From Brenneria populi (GTDB taxonomy: Bacteria > Pseudomonadota > Gammaproteobacteria > Enterobacterales > Enterobacteriaceae): a stretch of 64,000 nt of DNA. Position numbers and translations under genes: made by a program. How positions within the stretch are numbered: the first letter of the stretch is position 1; each line of letters starts with the position of its first letter. The DNA lies in NCBI RefSeq assembly GCF_036016195.1, contig NZ_JAYWTM010000006.1, positions 62,001-126,000 of the forward strand, written 5' to 3'. This document shows positions 44,621 to 52,969 of this stretch, in pieces. Below the pieces are notes generated by a model that did no database searches, was not told the DNA's origin, and was given only the letters and a program-made list of their open reading frames with translations.

Positions 44621-45616
44621 TTATTCCATTTTATTTTCATTAATGACGACCAGCTTTTCTATCCCCCGATTAAGACTCTCCAGTTTAGGAATAAATACGG
44701 TTTTGATTATTTCATGCGTGACATCGCACGCTTCGTCAAAAAACGCGCTGTATTCATCGCGGTGTCCGACGATATAGAGCGAACGTTTTATGTTCAGCAT
44801 TTCCGGCATATGCGTTAAAACCAGCCTGGAATAGGTGCTCGACTGAAGAAAACTGATGGGGCTGGTGACGGCCCAGCCGATCCCCGCCGCCACCATCGAC
44901 GTCAGCGTATCCGCATTGTCAAATTCGAGCATATTCGGGACGCGGATATCTATTCTGCGCAGATAGCGCTCAATCTGCATGCCTATCTGCGAGTTGCGAT
45001 TGAACCTGACCAGCGGCATCTCGGCGGACAGCTGGCGAATATCTTCGATGGTTTTTATCCGTTTACGGTATTCCGGGGGCGTAATGATGAAATAGCCTTC
45101 GGAAAACAAACGGTAGCGCACCACGCCATCGGTATCGATCAGCGGATCGCTGGTGACGATAAGATCCAGCTCGCGCCGCATCAACGCTTCGCCCTGCTGC
45201 GGGCTTAGCCCGGTACGAATCAGCAGCTGTGAAGAGCTCTTCAGCAGGCGTTTGGTGAAGACCGAGCCGCAGGTGATGGCGAAGGAGTCCACCAGGCCGA
45301 TGCGCAGGTCGGGCTTGATGCCGCGTCCCGCCTCCAGCACCTGCGCTTTCAGATTCGCGATCTCCTCGGTAAGCACCTCTCCGCGGTTTTTCAACGCGAT
45401 GCCATAGGGCGTCAAGACAAAGGGGCGTCTGGCCCGATTGATCAGCATGACGCCAAAATCCTCTTCCAGCAGCCTGAGCGTTTGCGAAACCGCCGACGGC
45501 GTCAGGCCTAGCTGCGCCGCCGCCGCCGTCATGCTTCCGGCCTCGGCCATGGTGACAAAAACGTGGACGGCGTACATGTCTATCAGTTTATTGGCGGACA
45601 TCGTTCGTTTGACCAT
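44621..45616 (-). CDS. LysR-family regulator next to aspA-dcuA
   Basis: 331 residues from the ATG at 45616 (MVKRTMSANKL); an inner ATG at 45601 is also possible, while a TTG at 45637 is unlikely. N-terminal winged helix MYAVHVFVTMAEAGSMTAAAAQLGLTPSAVSQTLRLLEEDFG, then a two-lobed effector domain (SFAITCGSVF..., DTDGVVRYRLFSEGYFI). It is co-directional with and 149 bp upstream of aspA, so it may sense a C4-dicarboxylate or amino acid; this is inference from position. E. coli aspA-dcuA has no such neighbour. Confidence 0.85.
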   Translation of the reverse strand: MVKRTMSANKLIDMYAVHVFVTMAEAGSMTAAAAQLGLTPSAVSQTLRLLEEDFGVMLINRARRPFVLTPYGIALKNRGEVLTEEIANLKAQVLEAGRGIKPDLRIGLVDSFAITCGSVFTKRLLKSSSQLLIRTGLSPQQGEALMRRELDLIVTSDPLIDTDGVVRYRLFSEGYFIITPPEYRKRIKTIEDIRQLSAEMPLVRFNRNSQIGMQIERYLRRIDIRVPNMLEFDNADTLTSMVAAGIGWAVTSPISFLQSSTYSRLVLTHMPEMLNIKRSLYIVGHRDEYSAFFDEACDVTHEIIKTVFIPKLESLNRGIEKLVVINENKME

Positions 45617-45804
45617 ATTGTATTGCCTGCGGCGCAAAGGTATGCATTATTGAAATATGAAATGGATCATACGCCATAATACCGTGCGGCAGATATGTTA
45701 ACTGAGGTCAGCTTAGTCAGCCGGACGCGGAAAAAATGTAAAGCCGGTCACTGATTAATTTTTTCTTATAATTAGGTTTAGCTACGCTGAAATTAGCCGG
45801 GGAG

Positions 45805-45828
45805 GGGACGCCGGATAGCCCGCGTCCC
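45805..45828 (-). terminator. Hairpin after the orphan membrane-protein gene
   Basis: GGGACGC/GCGTCCC, a 7-bp stem 17 bp after the stop codon of the 45846-47096 gene. No U-run follows, so a terminator role is tentative. The rest of 45617-45845 is the AT-rich promoter zone of the LysR gene. Confidence 0.35.
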
Positions 45829-45845
45829 TGACGACGCGGCGACGG

Positions 45846-47096
45846 TCATCGCCGCAGATACTGAAAAATATCGCCTGGCGCGCGCGGGGTGGTTAAGCGC
45901 ACCTTTTCATAATAAATCGGCGCACTTAAAGGGATATCCCACTGCGTGATATCTTTTTTATCGATAGGGAAACATGGCATGGCGGCGGATTTAAGGGCTT
46001 CGCTCTTTTTCTGATTTTCCTCTCGGTTTTTAAAATTGAACGTCATATTTTCCAATTGCGCCTGCCGGATCGACGTCGGGCAAATTAGCTTGATATCCCC
46101 AAAGGAAAACATGGCAATGCCTGTGATAAAAAAGCGGTTGGGAATATCGGCGTAATAGCGCGTATTCCACTGCTGACCGGGAAACATACTGTGCGGGTAA
46201 ACCTCATTTTTAATGGTGTAGTGGTGGGTGCGCCAGTCGGCAATGCCCGCCAGATTCATCGCCATATTGGTTATCATCAGCGGTAGAATAGGAATAAAGG
46301 AAGCCAATAACATGATGCAGAAGGGAACGATCATAAAGGCTAATATGGTGCTTCTTAGCAAATTCCCTTTCTTAAATCCGCTAATGAAGAGCATGCCGGG
46401 TGAAAATGAAATGGTCGCAAAAATAAGAGATATGATTGCAATCGAAATTCCCTGTTCAAGATCGCCATCCTGCGCCTGGAAACTGATTTTGGAGAGTAAG
46501 AGAGAAAGCGGAATGATTTGTGTCAGCGCGGGAATGATAAGGGATAATGGCATAAGAATGTTCAATAGCGGGGCGCTATTGAGGTTGCTGCCGTTGCATC
46601 GGTTATATTTAGAACGATGAAAAATGAAATAGGTTGCTAAATAAGAAGATAGGATAATCAGAGCGGAACCCGCCAGAAAAAAATAAACTCCATGTTTCCC
46701 GGTTAAATCATAAAGGTAAAAGAAGCCGATGACTATTGGGCCGAATAGGCAGCCGTTTAGCAGGCAAATCCTGATAAGACTATGTTTTAAATATGAATAA
46801 ATAGATATTGTGTTTTCATATTCGGTGACGATAAGCACGAGTATCAGCGATGATATAAATATTAAAGCGCAGATCGCGGCGAACGCCACGATAGTAAAAC
46901 CGAACACGATGCCTAATAACGTACTAAAGCCGATGGCGTCGATGAACACATCTAGTCGGCCTAGCGTTGCAAGATAAAACCAGATAACGAAAATAGCGCA
47001 CACGGTTACGGATAATGAGGACTTGAATACCAGGGGTAAGAGTTTCTTGGCCGTGGTGATAAGTTCGGCGTTCTTTTCTTCGATTTCCATCGTCAT
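45846..47096 (-). CDS. Orphan multi-pass membrane protein, low GC
   Basis: 416 residues from the ATG at 47096, which has AAGGAGGTG at the right spacing; the longer frame has none. I do not recognise the family. About seven to eight hydrophobic segments are visible in residues 20-285 (for example VTVCAIFVIWFYLATLG, LGIVFGFTIVAFAAICALIFI, GVYFFLAGSALIILSSYLATYFIF), followed by a soluble C-terminal tail of about 130 residues with NRFFITGIAMFSFGDIKLICP and several Cys/Pro. The gene is strikingly AT-richer than its neighbours and uses AT-ending codons, which suggests horizontal acquisition. A dispersed repeat lies 19 bp upstream of its start. Confidence 0.8.
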   Translation of the reverse strand: MTMEIEEKNAELITTAKKLLPLVFKSSLSVTVCAIFVIWFYLATLGRLDVFIDAIGFSTLLGIVFGFTIVAFAAICALIFISSLILVLIVTEYENTISIYSYLKHSLIRICLLNGCLFGPIVIGFFYLYDLTGKHGVYFFLAGSALIILSSYLATYFIFHRSKYNRCNGSNLNSAPLLNILMPLSLIIPALTQIIPLSLLLSKISFQAQDGDLEQGISIAIISLIFATISFSPGMLFISGFKKGNLLRSTILAFMIVPFCIMLLASFIPILPLMITNMAMNLAGIADWRTHHYTIKNEVYPHSMFPGQQWNTRYYADIPNRFFITGIAMFSFGDIKLICPTSIRQAQLENMTFNFKNREENQKKSEALKSAAMPCFPIDKKDITQWDIPLSAPIYYEKVRLTTPRAPGDIFQYLRR

Positions 47097-47114
47097 ATCG
47101 CACCTCCTTGTTAT

Positions 47115-47172
47115 GCCCCGAATCATTCGAATTGCAGCCAACGCATATGCAATCTGAAGTATGACGGGTATA
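47115..47172. repeat. Dispersed intergenic repeat, single copy
   Basis: GCCCCGAATCATTCGAATTG through CAGCCAACGCATATGC to CTGAAGTATGACGGGTATA; the same family as 24755-24880. It lies between the orphan membrane gene and the DUF1615 gene, close enough to the former to affect its promoter. Confidence 0.7.
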
Positions 47173-47367
47173 GAACGTGAAAATATCGCCCAGTATAATA
47201 GACGGGGCGCGCTTTTCTAGCATTTGTGCCGATAGTTTGGATAACCGGTGAGTGATATTGCCGCCGATGCCAGGCGACGCGATAGAATGCATATCGCCTT
47301 CCGGCTGGATCATCCCGGCCAACTGCGCTAACGTTTCGCCTGCCCTATGCCACCGAGCCGAGATAAC

Positions 47368-48468
47368 ATGCTTTATTACCGTATTCCCCTGTTTCGTCCG
47401 CTGTGCCTGATGGCGTTACTGACGCTGGCGGGCTGCGTCGGCAAAACGCCGCAAAAGCCGGAGGCGCGCCCGGCGGATGTCCGCGCGCAGCTGCTGACGC
47501 TGTTGCCCGATACTGTCGGCGATCGCCAGGGCTGGGCGACCGATATCGCCGCGGCGTTTTCCGCGCAAGGGCTCGATCCCAACTGGGAAAATCTGTGCTC
47601 GGTACTGGCGGTCACCGAACAGGAGTCGACGTTTAAGGCCGATCCTCAGGTGCCGGGGCTGGCGAAAATCGCCTGGCGGGAGATTGACCGGCGCGCCGAG
47701 AAACTTCACGTTCCGGCCTTTCTGGTGCGTACCGCGCTGTTAATCAAATCCCCCAACGGCAAGAGCTACAGCGAAAGGCTGGACAACGTGCGTAGCGAAA
47801 AAGAGCTGAGCGCCATCTTTGATGACTTCATCGATATGGCGCCGATGGGGCAAAAGCTGTTCGGACGTTTGAACCCGGTGCACACCGGCGGGCCGATGCA
47901 GGTGAGCATCGCCTTTGCCGAGGCGAATGCCGGCGGCTATCCGTATACGGTGGACGGCACCATTCGCCGTGAAGTGTTCAGCCGCCGCGGCGGCATGTAT
48001 TTCGGCATCATGCATCTGCTGGGCTACCCGGCCAATTATCCGCAGTCGATTTACCGCTTTGCGGATTTTAACGCCGGGTGGTACGCCAGCCGCAATGCGG
48101 CGTTTCAGCGGGCGGTCAGCCGTTTAAGCGGCATTCCACTGGCGCTGGATGGCGATTTGATCGATTACGCGTCGGATAAACCGGGCGCGACCGAACTGGC
48201 GGCGCGTTCGCTGGGGAAAAAGCTGGAGATGAGCGACAGCGCGATCCGCCGGGCGCTGGAGAAGGGCGATAGCCCGGATTTTGAAAACACCGGTTTGTAT
48301 CAACGCGTCTATGCGCTGGCGGATCGCGCCGCGGGCGGCAAAGCGCCGCGGGAGATTCTGCCCGGCATTGCCCTGGAGAGCCCGAAAATCACGCGCAAAC
48401 TGACTACGGCCTGGTTCGCCAAACGCGTCGATGAACGCCGCCGGCGCTGTCTGGACAGGGCGCGATAA
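47368..48468 (+). CDS. DUF1615 lipoprotein, lysozyme-fold-like
   Basis: 366 residues from the ATG at 47368. The signal peptide MLYYRIPLFRPLCLMALLTLAGC ends in lipobox LAGC with Cys23, so the protein should be lipid-anchored in the envelope. DUF1615 family, function unknown. The segment CSVLAVTEQESTFKADPQVPGL resembles the catalytic Glu/Ser region of soluble lytic transglycosylases (ExS-x-F-x-P), and GGPMQVSIAFAE and YRFADFNAGWYASRNAAFQ recall their later motifs, so a muramidase-like fold is plausible. This is inference. No operon partner; convergent with cfa. Confidence 0.82.
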   Translation: MLYYRIPLFRPLCLMALLTLAGCVGKTPQKPEARPADVRAQLLTLLPDTVGDRQGWATDIAAAFSAQGLDPNWENLCSVLAVTEQESTFKADPQVPGLAKIAWREIDRRAEKLHVPAFLVRTALLIKSPNGKSYSERLDNVRSEKELSAIFDDFIDMAPMGQKLFGRLNPVHTGGPMQVSIAFAEANAGGYPYTVDGTIRREVFSRRGGMYFGIMHLLGYPANYPQSIYRFADFNAGWYASRNAAFQRAVSRLSGIPLALDGDLIDYASDKPGATELAARSLGKKLEMSDSAIRRALEKGDSPDFENTGLYQRVYALADRAAGGKAPREILPGIALESPKITRKLTTAWFAKRVDERRRRCLDRAR

Positions 48469-48495
48469 ATCGCAAATCGCGCCGCCCTTCGGCGG

Positions 48496-49644
48496 TTAAT
48501 GCGGCACCTGCAACCCATCGCGCAGACCGTGCGTAAAGACGATTTGCCATAGCTGAATGTCTCTGGCGCGAAAGGCGCCGGCGCAGGCGTTGAGATAATA
48601 GACAAACATCCTTTTGAAGCGCTCGGAGTAGTTGCCTTTGATCTGCGGCCATGCCGCGAGGAAGCGCGCGTTCCAGGCCATCAGCGTCTTATCGTAGTCT
48701 GAACCGAAGTTATGCCAATCCTCCATAACGAAATGATTTTCGCTGGCGCCGGCAATCTGTTTTATCGAGGGAAGGCATCCGTTGGGAAAAATATATTTAT
48801 TAATCCACGGATCGACATTATGCGCCGTTTTATTGGAGCCGATGGAGTGAAGCAGGAAAATGCCGTCCGGCTTCAGGCAGCGGTCGACCACCTCGAAATA
48901 GGCGGCGTAATTTTTCGGCCCGACGTGTTCGAACATGCCTACCGATACGATACGGTCATACTGCTGGCGTAGGTCGCGGTAGTCCTGGAGCAGGATGTGG
49001 ATGTCCAGATCTCCGTAGCGCGTTTCCGCAAGGGCTTTCTGCTCGGCGGAGATAGTCACGCCGTGAACGGTTACGCCGTAGTGCCGCGCCGCGTAGGCCG
49101 CCAGGCCGCCCCAACCGCAGCCGATATCCAACAGCGTCATGCCGGGTTTGAGCTGCAGTTTCCGACAGATCATATCGAGTTTATCCCGCTGGGCGTCATG
49201 CAGGTTATCGGTCTGTTTCCAGTAGCCGCAGGAGTATTGCATGTAGGGATCGAGCATGCGGCAGAATAGGTCATTGCCCAAATCGTAGTGCTCTTTCCCC
49301 ACAATCCAGGCGCGTTTTCTGGACTGGAGATTGGTTAACCGCGCGATGGCGATGCGCAGGATATCGTTAATGCGCGAAGGCATTTTTTCATCAAGATGGG
49401 CGCACAATATGCGATGAAAGAACATATCCAGCCTGTCGCAATCCCACCAGCCGTCCATGTAGCTTTCCCCCAGCCCAAGCGACCCCTGCTGTAGTACGCG
49501 TTTGAAGAATTGCGGATTTTTAACCCGAATATCCCAGGGTTCAGAACCATTAATCGTGACGCCGGCCTGAGCGAGCATATCATCGGCGATACGCAGCCAT
49601 TCGCTCTTGTCGCTACAGCCGTCGGCCGCACATACATTACTCAT
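48496..49644 (-). CDS. cfa: Cyclopropane-fatty-acyl-phospholipid synthase
   Basis: 382 residues from ATG 49644, the E. coli length (a TTG four codons earlier is less likely). It methylenates unsaturated acyl chains of membrane phospholipids using SAM, typically in stationary phase or acid stress. Conserved: SLGLGESYMDGWW, GKEHYDLGNDLF, LLDIGCGWGGLA (SAM site), VSVGMFEHVGPKNY and FPNGCLPS. GGAAGAG precedes the start. The leader carries CAGGGA (complement of 49657-49662), which could pair with TCCCTG of ArcZ, an sRNA known to affect cfa in E. coli. Confidence 0.97.
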   Translation of the reverse strand: MSNVCAADGCSDKSEWLRIADDMLAQAGVTINGSEPWDIRVKNPQFFKRVLQQGSLGLGESYMDGWWDCDRLDMFFHRILCAHLDEKMPSRINDILRIAIARLTNLQSRKRAWIVGKEHYDLGNDLFCRMLDPYMQYSCGYWKQTDNLHDAQRDKLDMICRKLQLKPGMTLLDIGCGWGGLAAYAARHYGVTVHGVTISAEQKALAETRYGDLDIHILLQDYRDLRQQYDRIVSVGMFEHVGPKNYAAYFEVVDRCLKPDGIFLLHSIGSNKTAHNVDPWINKYIFPNGCLPSIKQIAGASENHFVMEDWHNFGSDYDKTLMAWNARFLAAWPQIKGNYSERFKRMFVYYLNACAGAFRARDIQLWQIVFTHGLRDGLQVPH

Positions 49645-49727
49645 AATCTCTTCCAATCCCTGTTCTTGCTTCGAACCTCTAGTAAAGGTGGCCTATTATC
49701 AGGCAAATTAAACCGACCGCTGTTATC

Positions 49728-50567
49728 ATGAAAGGACAAATTCTGTTGATTAACGGCCACTGTATGTCACGCATGTCACGACTCACCCTCAATGAAGACG
49801 CGGTGAGGCAGCTTGTCTCGGTACCCGATCGGCAGGCGCTGCCTCGCTCCGTCTATTTCCGCACCTGCCTGCTGGAAAAAGGCATACTGGTCAGCCAGCA
49901 TCAGCACCCGTTTATCGAATTTCTGTATGCGCACGAAGGCGGAATGTGGGTGGAGATTGAAGGGAAGACGCTGATCGTGCCGACTTTTTACGGCATATGG
50001 ATCCCGGCGAACGTGCCGCACCGTATTCTGACCACCAGCGACGTATTGTTGGAAAGCCTGTATATCGAACAGGACTCGGTGGCGATCGATCGCCGTAGCT
50101 GCAGGGTGGTGCTAATCAGCAGCTTTATCCGGGAATTTATCCACTATGCCACGGAGCATGTGCCCGAGCAGTATGACAGCGCCGGGGACGACGGCATGCT
50201 GGTCAATGTGCTGATCGCCCAGCTCCAGAAACTGCCGGATGCGGGTTTTTCGCTGCCGTGGCCGACCTCTCCGACGCTGATGCGGGTATGCCGGGAATTT
50301 CAGGAAACGCCGGACGACGATCACAGCATTGATAAATGGGCGGCCAAAACCGGGATGTCGGTGCGCACTTTTTCACGCCATTTTAAAAAAGAGACCGGGT
50401 TGGCCTTCAGCGAGTGGAAAAAACGCATGCGGCTGCTGGAGTCCGTCATCATGCTGAAAAATAACCGCAGCGTAACCCAGGTGGCGCTGGACCTCGGCTA
50501 TGCCGGCACCTCGTCTTTTTCCAATGCATTTAGAAAAATGTTCGGCGTCGCGCCGACCCGCTATTAA
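49728..50567 (+). CDS. AraC-family regulator with cupin sensor domain
   Basis: 279 residues. N-terminal cupin (HQHPFIEFLYAHEGGMWVEIEG...IWIPANVPHRI) and two C-terminal helix-turn-helix motifs (IDKWAAKTGMSVRTFSRHFKKETG and VTQVALDLGYAGTSSFSNAFRKMFG). This layout resembles NimR/YeaM-type regulators, which usually control a divergent efflux gene; here the divergent gene is cfa and the convergent one yohK. The start is uncertain: ATGs at 49764 and 49773 are alternatives, and none has a strong ribosome site. Target unknown. Confidence 0.82.
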   Translation: MKGQILLINGHCMSRMSRLTLNEDAVRQLVSVPDRQALPRSVYFRTCLLEKGILVSQHQHPFIEFLYAHEGGMWVEIEGKTLIVPTFYGIWIPANVPHRILTTSDVLLESLYIEQDSVAIDRRSCRVVLISSFIREFIHYATEHVPEQYDSAGDDGMLVNVLIAQLQKLPDAGFSLPWPTSPTLMRVCREFQETPDDDHSIDKWAAKTGMSVRTFSRHFKKETGLAFSEWKKRMRLLESVIMLKNNRSVTQVALDLGYAGTSSFSNAFRKMFGVAPTRY

Positions 50568-50605
50568 AACAGCGGCCGCTTTTACGCCGGCCGACGCGCG
50601 TAATA

Positions 50606-51298
50606 TCAATGCATGGCTATCAGCAACGGGAAAAGGAACGGGGTAATCAGCGAGGTGATAATCCCGCAAATAACCAGCGCCAGAGAACTGAACGCCCCTT
50701 CTTCGTAATCCAGCTCGGCGCAGCGCGCGGTGCCCAATGCGTGAGAGGCCGAACCCATCGCCAGACCGCGCGATGCCTTGGTGTGGATATGCATCGCATT
50801 GAGGATGATATGCCCGAAGACCGCCCCCAATATCCCGACAAAAATCACGCAGACCGCGCTGATGGCGGGAATGCCGCCGATACTGCCGCCTACGGCCATG
50901 GCGATCGGCGTGGTGACGGATTTCGGCATGATGGACGCCGCGATAGCCGGGGTGGCGCCCAGCTGCAGCGCGATTAACGTGCCGGAGATCATCGCCACCA
51001 CGCTGCCGAGAAAACAGATGCTGATAATTGATTTCCAACGCATTCTAATCTGATGCAACTGCTCATACAGCGGGTAGGCCAGCGCCACCACGGCGGGCTG
51101 CAGCAGGCTGTTGAGCACTTCGCTCCCCTGGAAATAGCGCGGGTAGGGCATATGCGTAAGGCTTAATAAAACAATCAGTATGACCATCGAAATCAGTAAT
51201 GGATTGAATAACGGATTGTTCAGCCGCATCGCCACCCAATGCACCAGAAAAAAGACCAGCAGCGTTGCCGGCAGCGACCACCAGATATCGTTAAGCAT
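50606..51298 (-). CDS. yohK: YohK, LrgB/CidB-family membrane protein
   Basis: 230 residues with six to seven membrane helices. LrgB family, the partner of LrgA-type holin-like proteins; in other species linked to murein-hydrolase export and to pyruvate or glycolate movement. The signature MPKSVTTPIAMAVGGSIGGIPAISAVCVIFVGI is complete, as is SHALGTARCAELD. It overlaps yohJ by 8 bp, so the two are coupled. Confidence 0.94.
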   Translation of the reverse strand: MLNDIWWSLPATLLVFFLVHWVAMRLNNPLFNPLLISMVILIVLLSLTHMPYPRYFQGSEVLNSLLQPAVVALAYPLYEQLHQIRMRWKSIISICFLGSVVAMISGTLIALQLGATPAIAASIMPKSVTTPIAMAVGGSIGGIPAISAVCVIFVGILGAVFGHIILNAMHIHTKASRGLAMGSASHALGTARCAELDYEEGAFSSLALVICGIITSLITPFLFPLLIAMH

Positions 51299-51710
51299 GC
51301 TTTATTCCCTTCTTTTCTTCCGCGTTCGCGTCGTTGAGCGATGTTTTCTCTCTGTGCAGCGCGTGTGAACACCAACTTACCGTTATAAGCACAATCAGGG
51401 TGCTGGCGGCGCATGAAATCACCACCGGAGCGAACTGCGCCCGCAATAAATCAAAGTATTGCATTACGCCTACGCCAATGGGCACAAACAGCAAAGCCAT
51501 ATAGCGGATCAATAAATGGCACCCCGGCTTTACCCATTCAGGGGGAATGATTTGTAAAGAGAGCAATGCAAACAGGATTAGCATGCCGACGATACTGCCC
51601 GGCAGGGTGATCGGCAGTAGCGCTGCGATGCCGATCCCGAGATATAAGCAGGCGTAAATCAGTAAAAAGGCTCTGGCCTGACGCCAGATACCGGCGATGA
51701 AAGGATGCAT
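51291..51710 (-). CDS. yohJ: YohJ, LrgA/CidA-family holin-like protein
   Basis: 139 residues, four predicted membrane helices and a polar C-terminal tail (HREKTSLNDANAEEKKGIKHA). LrgA family. LPGSIVGMLILFALLSLQIIPPEWVKPG and RYMALLFVPIGVGVMQYFDLLRAQF are diagnostic and near identical to E. coli YohJ. First gene of the yohJK pair. Confidence 0.94.
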   Translation of the reverse strand: MHPFIAGIWRQARAFLLIYACLYLGIGIAALLPITLPGSIVGMLILFALLSLQIIPPEWVKPGCHLLIRYMALLFVPIGVGVMQYFDLLRAQFAPVVISCAASTLIVLITVSWCSHALHREKTSLNDANAEEKKGIKHA

Positions 51711-52124
51711 GACGTTCTTCTACCAAAGATAATGTGTTATGGGGCGTATAGGCGGCAATCCTCAACTTCATTTCCGTACTCTTCCCGCCCCGGACAGGTT
51801 TTCAGATCTCGGCAATCGCGCGGTGCGCGTATCGTCATCTTCGAACCAGAACTCATTATCAACCAATCAATATGTCTCTTTTTATTAAATGGAGACATTC
51901 GTTGTTTATTTAAGGACAAGTTGATTGACGCATTCAACTTTGTATCCAGGGCCTATAAATTATGGCTGTATCACAAGAGATGTTTATCGCTATCTGGGAG
52001 CAAAATATGCACCATGATATGGCGCCAATGGATCAAAGCGGTGCATAACAACGGGTTACCACCATAGAAGGCAGACGACAAATAGCTGTTTTTCCGCACC
52101 TTGTATTAAAGATGCCTCCGTGGT
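51711..52124. other. yohJ-GntR spacer
   Basis: 414 AT-rich bp with no gene I can support; a 120-codon plus-strand frame here lacks a ribosome site and any recognisable motif. It should hold the yohJK promoter. TGCACC (52006-52011) and GGTGCA (52041-52046) are complementary half-sites, but their spacing does not fit NtrC. It marks the boundary of the GC-rich catabolic locus to the right. Confidence 0.4.
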
Positions 52125-52814
52125 TTACACGGCAGACAACTTATCAATAATGGATTGTCGTATGTTGTTAATATGACAGATGGTTTCATCCGCCGCAGCT
52201 GCGGCGTCGCCGCGAATGAGGGCGTCGACGATGGCCAGATGTTCCTTACAAACGGCAGAGCCGCGCGTTTTCTCCAAATGCTTGGGGGAGAACATACGCG
52301 TTTTTAGCCTCAGATCCGAGATGATGCTGGCGAGCAGGGTGTTTTCGCAATATTCGAGGATGAGTTCGTGCAGCGAGGTATCGACCTCGTAAAAGTCCGC
52401 CGGGGTGGGTTCGGGCGCATCGGTAAGGACTTCGATACGCTCGCGCAGGGCGAGCAGCCGAGCCTGCGGAATGAGCCCGGTGGCGCGGGTGACGGCATCG
52501 GCTTCCAGCATCCGGCGTACGTGTAGGATCTCCATGATTTCCTGTATGGAAACCAGCCGCACAAACAGACGGTTGTTGGAGTTGCGTTCGAGCACGCGTT
52601 CGCCTTCCAAACGGTGCATGGCCTCGCGCAGCGGCGTGCGGGAAACGTTTAGACGCAAGGCCAGCGCGCGTTCCTGGATCTGTTCTCCCTGACGCAGTTC
52701 GCGCGATAGGATCAGGGCCACTAGCGCGTCGTAAACCTGGTTGCCCAGACCCTTAGTTGCGCTGTTATCTCCCGTGTCGACGGATCCCTCTTCGAAGATA
52801 TCTTTGTGTTCCAT
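52125..52814 (-). CDS. GntR-family (FCD/FadR-type) transcriptional regulator
   Basis: 229 residues. N-terminal winged helix (VYDALVALILSRELRQGEQIQERALALRLNVSRTPLREAMHRLEGERVLE, about residues 28-77) and a helical FCD effector domain with metal-binding His (DTSLHELILEYCENTLL; KEHLAIVDALIRGDAAAAADETICHI). AAGGACAGG precedes the ATG. It is divergent from the catabolic locus starting at 52970, with palindromic operators in the 155-bp gap, so it is very likely the local repressor and is relieved by a pathway acid. Confidence 0.92.
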   Translation of the reverse strand: MEHKDIFEEGSVDTGDNSATKGLGNQVYDALVALILSRELRQGEQIQERALALRLNVSRTPLREAMHRLEGERVLERNSNNRLFVRLVSIQEIMEILHVRRMLEADAVTRATGLIPQARLLALRERIEVLTDAPEPTPADFYEVDTSLHELILEYCENTLLASIISDLRLKTRMFSPKHLEKTRGSAVCKEHLAIVDALIRGDAAAAADETICHINNIRQSIIDKLSAV

Positions 52815-52831
52815 AGCCTGTCCTTGTGGTT

Positions 52832-52843
52832 TTGGTATGCCAA
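52832..52843. promoter_or_regulatory. Putative GntR operator, site 1
   Basis: TTGGTATGCCAA, an imperfect palindrome with the TGGTAT half-site shared with site 2, 18 bp upstream of the GntR start codon. This fits autoregulation. A weaker related site, TGGCATGCAA, lies at 52869-52878. Confidence 0.6.
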
Positions 52844-52888
52844 TGGTACATCATTTCAAATTTCAATATGGCATGCAAGTTGCTTACA

Positions 52889-52902
52889 AGTGGTATACCA
52901 CT
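52889..52902. promoter_or_regulatory. Putative GntR operator, site 2
   Basis: AGTGGTATACCACT, a perfect 14-bp palindrome. The core TGGTATACCA fits the TNGTNNNACNA operator pattern of FadR-subfamily GntR regulators. It lies 68 bp before the aminotransferase start. Confidence 0.75.
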
Positions 52903-52969
52903 GGTGTTCAATCTGAATATCGCTTGTCGGAAGTTAGGAAGTTATTTTAGAGAGCAACGAGCTGTGTCT

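Noticed and set aside
52006..52046. TGCACC/GGTGCA half-sites considered as an NtrC site
   Set aside because: They are about 29 bp apart instead of 5, and no sigma-54 promoter (TGGC-TTGC type) was found nearby.
51705..52067. 120-codon frame in the yohJ-GntR gap
   Set aside because: AT-rich, no ribosome site, no motif, and overlaps the likely yohJK promoter.
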